From: Porticoccaceae bacterium
Lineage (GTDB): Bacteria > Pseudomonadota > Gammaproteobacteria > Pseudomonadales > Porticoccaceae
Length of the DNA: 6,977 bases
Assembly: GCA_019090225.1 (NCBI GenBank)
Contig: JAHRWI010000142.1
Location: 1 to 6,977, forward strand
Direction: 5' to 3'
Below, piece after piece: positions 6,129 to 6,977 of this stretch; positions within the stretch are counted from its first letter, which is position 1; every line of letters begins with the position of its first letter. The notes under the pieces were generated by a model, which was not told the DNA's origin, ran no database searches, and saw only the letters and a list, made by a program, of their open reading frames with translations. Position numbers and translations under genes: made by a program.

Positions 6129-6977
6129 TTAGCTTAAAGGGCTAATACCCACTGCACGGCGCAACGTTTCCACAAAGGGCTGACTAATTTCCCTGGCTCG
6201 CTTAGCACCGGCCTGCAATACCGCTTCAACGTCCTGTGGCGCATTAATGAGCTCTTCATAGCGCGCTCGCGCTGGTGCTAATTCGCCATTGACCAGTTCA
6301 AACAAACGCTTTTTAGCCTCGCCCCAGGCTATGCCCTGAGTAAACTCGGCGCGCATCTCTGCCGTTTGCTCTGGGCTGGCAAATGCCTGCCATATCTGAA
6401 ATACCGCCGAACTATCGGGATCTTTCGGCTCCCCCGGCTCCAGTAAATTAGTTTTTATTTTGTTGATATGCTTTTTAAGCTGCTTTTCACTGAGAAATAA
6501 CGGAATAGTATTGCCGTAACTTTTACTCATTTTACGGCCATCAAGACCCTGCAACAGTGCCACATTGTCATCAACCACTGCCTCAGGCAGTACAAAATGT
6601 TCGCCGTAGTGATGATTAAAACGCTGAGCAATATCCCTGGCCATCTCGACATGCTGTATCTGATCCCGACCCACCGGGATTTTTCCGGCATTAAACATCA
6701 GGATATCGGCCGCCATAAGCACCGGATAACTAAACAGCCCCATGGTGATGCCAAAATCAGCATCTTCGTTGGCCGCTTCATTGTCCTGAACCGCCGCTTT
6801 GTAGGCGTGGGAGCGGTTCATTAAACCCTTGGCGGTCATGCAACTGAGCAACCAGGTTAATTCGGGGATTTCAGGAATATCCGACTGGCGATAAAAAATA
6901 GCGTTATCGGTATCCAGACCCAGGGCCATCCAGCTTGCGGCTATTTCCAGAGTCGAGCGATGAATTTCAACTGGGTC
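6129..6977 (-). CDS. trpS: Tryptophanyl-tRNA synthetase, partial (N-terminus outside window)
   Basis: The visible 282 residues belong to a class Ic aminoacyl-tRNA synthetase that charges tRNA-Trp. The frame runs open off the right edge, so the ATG at 6929 is internal. Key stretches are YPVLMAADIL (tryptophan pocket region), PVGRDQIQHVEMARDIAQRFN (characteristic of TrpRS), and the ATP-binding KMSKS loop in GRKMSKSYGNTIP (KMSKS codons at 6519-6533). The C-terminal helical region follows, ending in VGISPLS. The N-terminal HIGH-like segment and roughly the first 60 residues are missing. The insert SHAYKAAVQDNEAANEDADFGITMG and the C-terminal half differ clearly from the E. coli form and resemble the longer variant that I recall from other gammaproteobacteria and betaproteobacteria. 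The gene converges on bioA with 46 bp between stops and no evident U-tract terminator. Confidence 0.95.
   Translation of the reverse strand, partial: DPVEIHRSTLEIAASWMALGLDTDNAIFYRQSDIPEIPELTWLLSCMTAKGLMNRSHAYKAAVQDNEAANEDADFGITMGLFSYPVLMAADILMFNAGKIPVGRDQIQHVEMARDIAQRFNHHYGEHFVLPEAVVDDNVALLQGLDGRKMSKSYGNTIPLFLSEKQLKKHINKIKTNLLEPGEPKDPDSSAVFQIWQAFASPEQTAEMRAEFTQGIAWGEAKKRLFELVNGELAPARARYEELINAPQDVEAVLQAGAKRAREISQPFVETLRRAVGISPLS

Noticed and set aside
6082..6134. Imperfect inverted repeat AGCTTAATGC (6082-6091) and GCATTAGCT (6126-6134) plus a GCCC/GGGC mini-stem between bioA and trpS as a terminator
   Set aside because: The outer arms need a one-base bulge and have a 34-nt loop, the inner stem is only 4 bp, and no T-run follows on either strand.
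1..6977. A novel defence, mobile or biosynthetic system
   Set aside because: All six genes belong to known families. None encodes an integrase, transposase, toxin, nuclease or secondary-metabolite enzyme, and composition shows no obvious island.

Overview
The window looks like chromosomal housekeeping DNA from a gammaproteobacterium, possibly a marine lineage. TtcA, YheS and BioA all align in length and motif order with their Escherichia coli counterparts as I remember them, base composition is balanced, and spacing is compact. No mobile element, phage gene, CRISPR array, tRNA or rRNA was seen. The genus cannot be settled from this sequence.

Layout, left to right. The 3' part of a classical short-chain dehydrogenase/reductase lies on + at 2-502. 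A 258-bp convergent intergenic region follows, holding a degenerate 14-bp tandem array (498-609) and a perfect 15-bp inverted repeat (644-684). On - are yheS, an ABC-F ATPase (761-2686), and just upstream of it ttcA, tRNA 2-thiocytidine synthetase (2699-3640). They are 12 bp apart and probably form a ttcA-yheS transcription unit. A 162-bp gap holds a 17-bp tandem duplication and presumably the ttcA promoter. Next on - is an exported DUF547 protein (3803-4648), which is divergent from bioA (+, 4790-6082). The 141 bp between their starts carries a plausible bioA promoter with a 17-bp palindrome between its -35 and -10. The window closes with trpS on - (6129-6977), convergent with bioA and cut off at its N-terminus.

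Functional themes. ttcA (tRNA C32 thiolation), yheS (ribosome-associated ATPase) and trpS (Trp-tRNA charging) all serve translation. bioA makes diaminopelargonic acid for biotin and stands here without bioB, F, C or D. The DUF547 protein is a periplasmic or lipid-facing protein of unknown biochemistry.

I found no new multi-gene system. What is not explained by the genes is small non-coding and repeat structure: the 14-bp array, the long hairpin without a U-tract, the palindrome in the bioA promoter, and a four-copy pentapeptide repeat at the N-terminus of TtcA.
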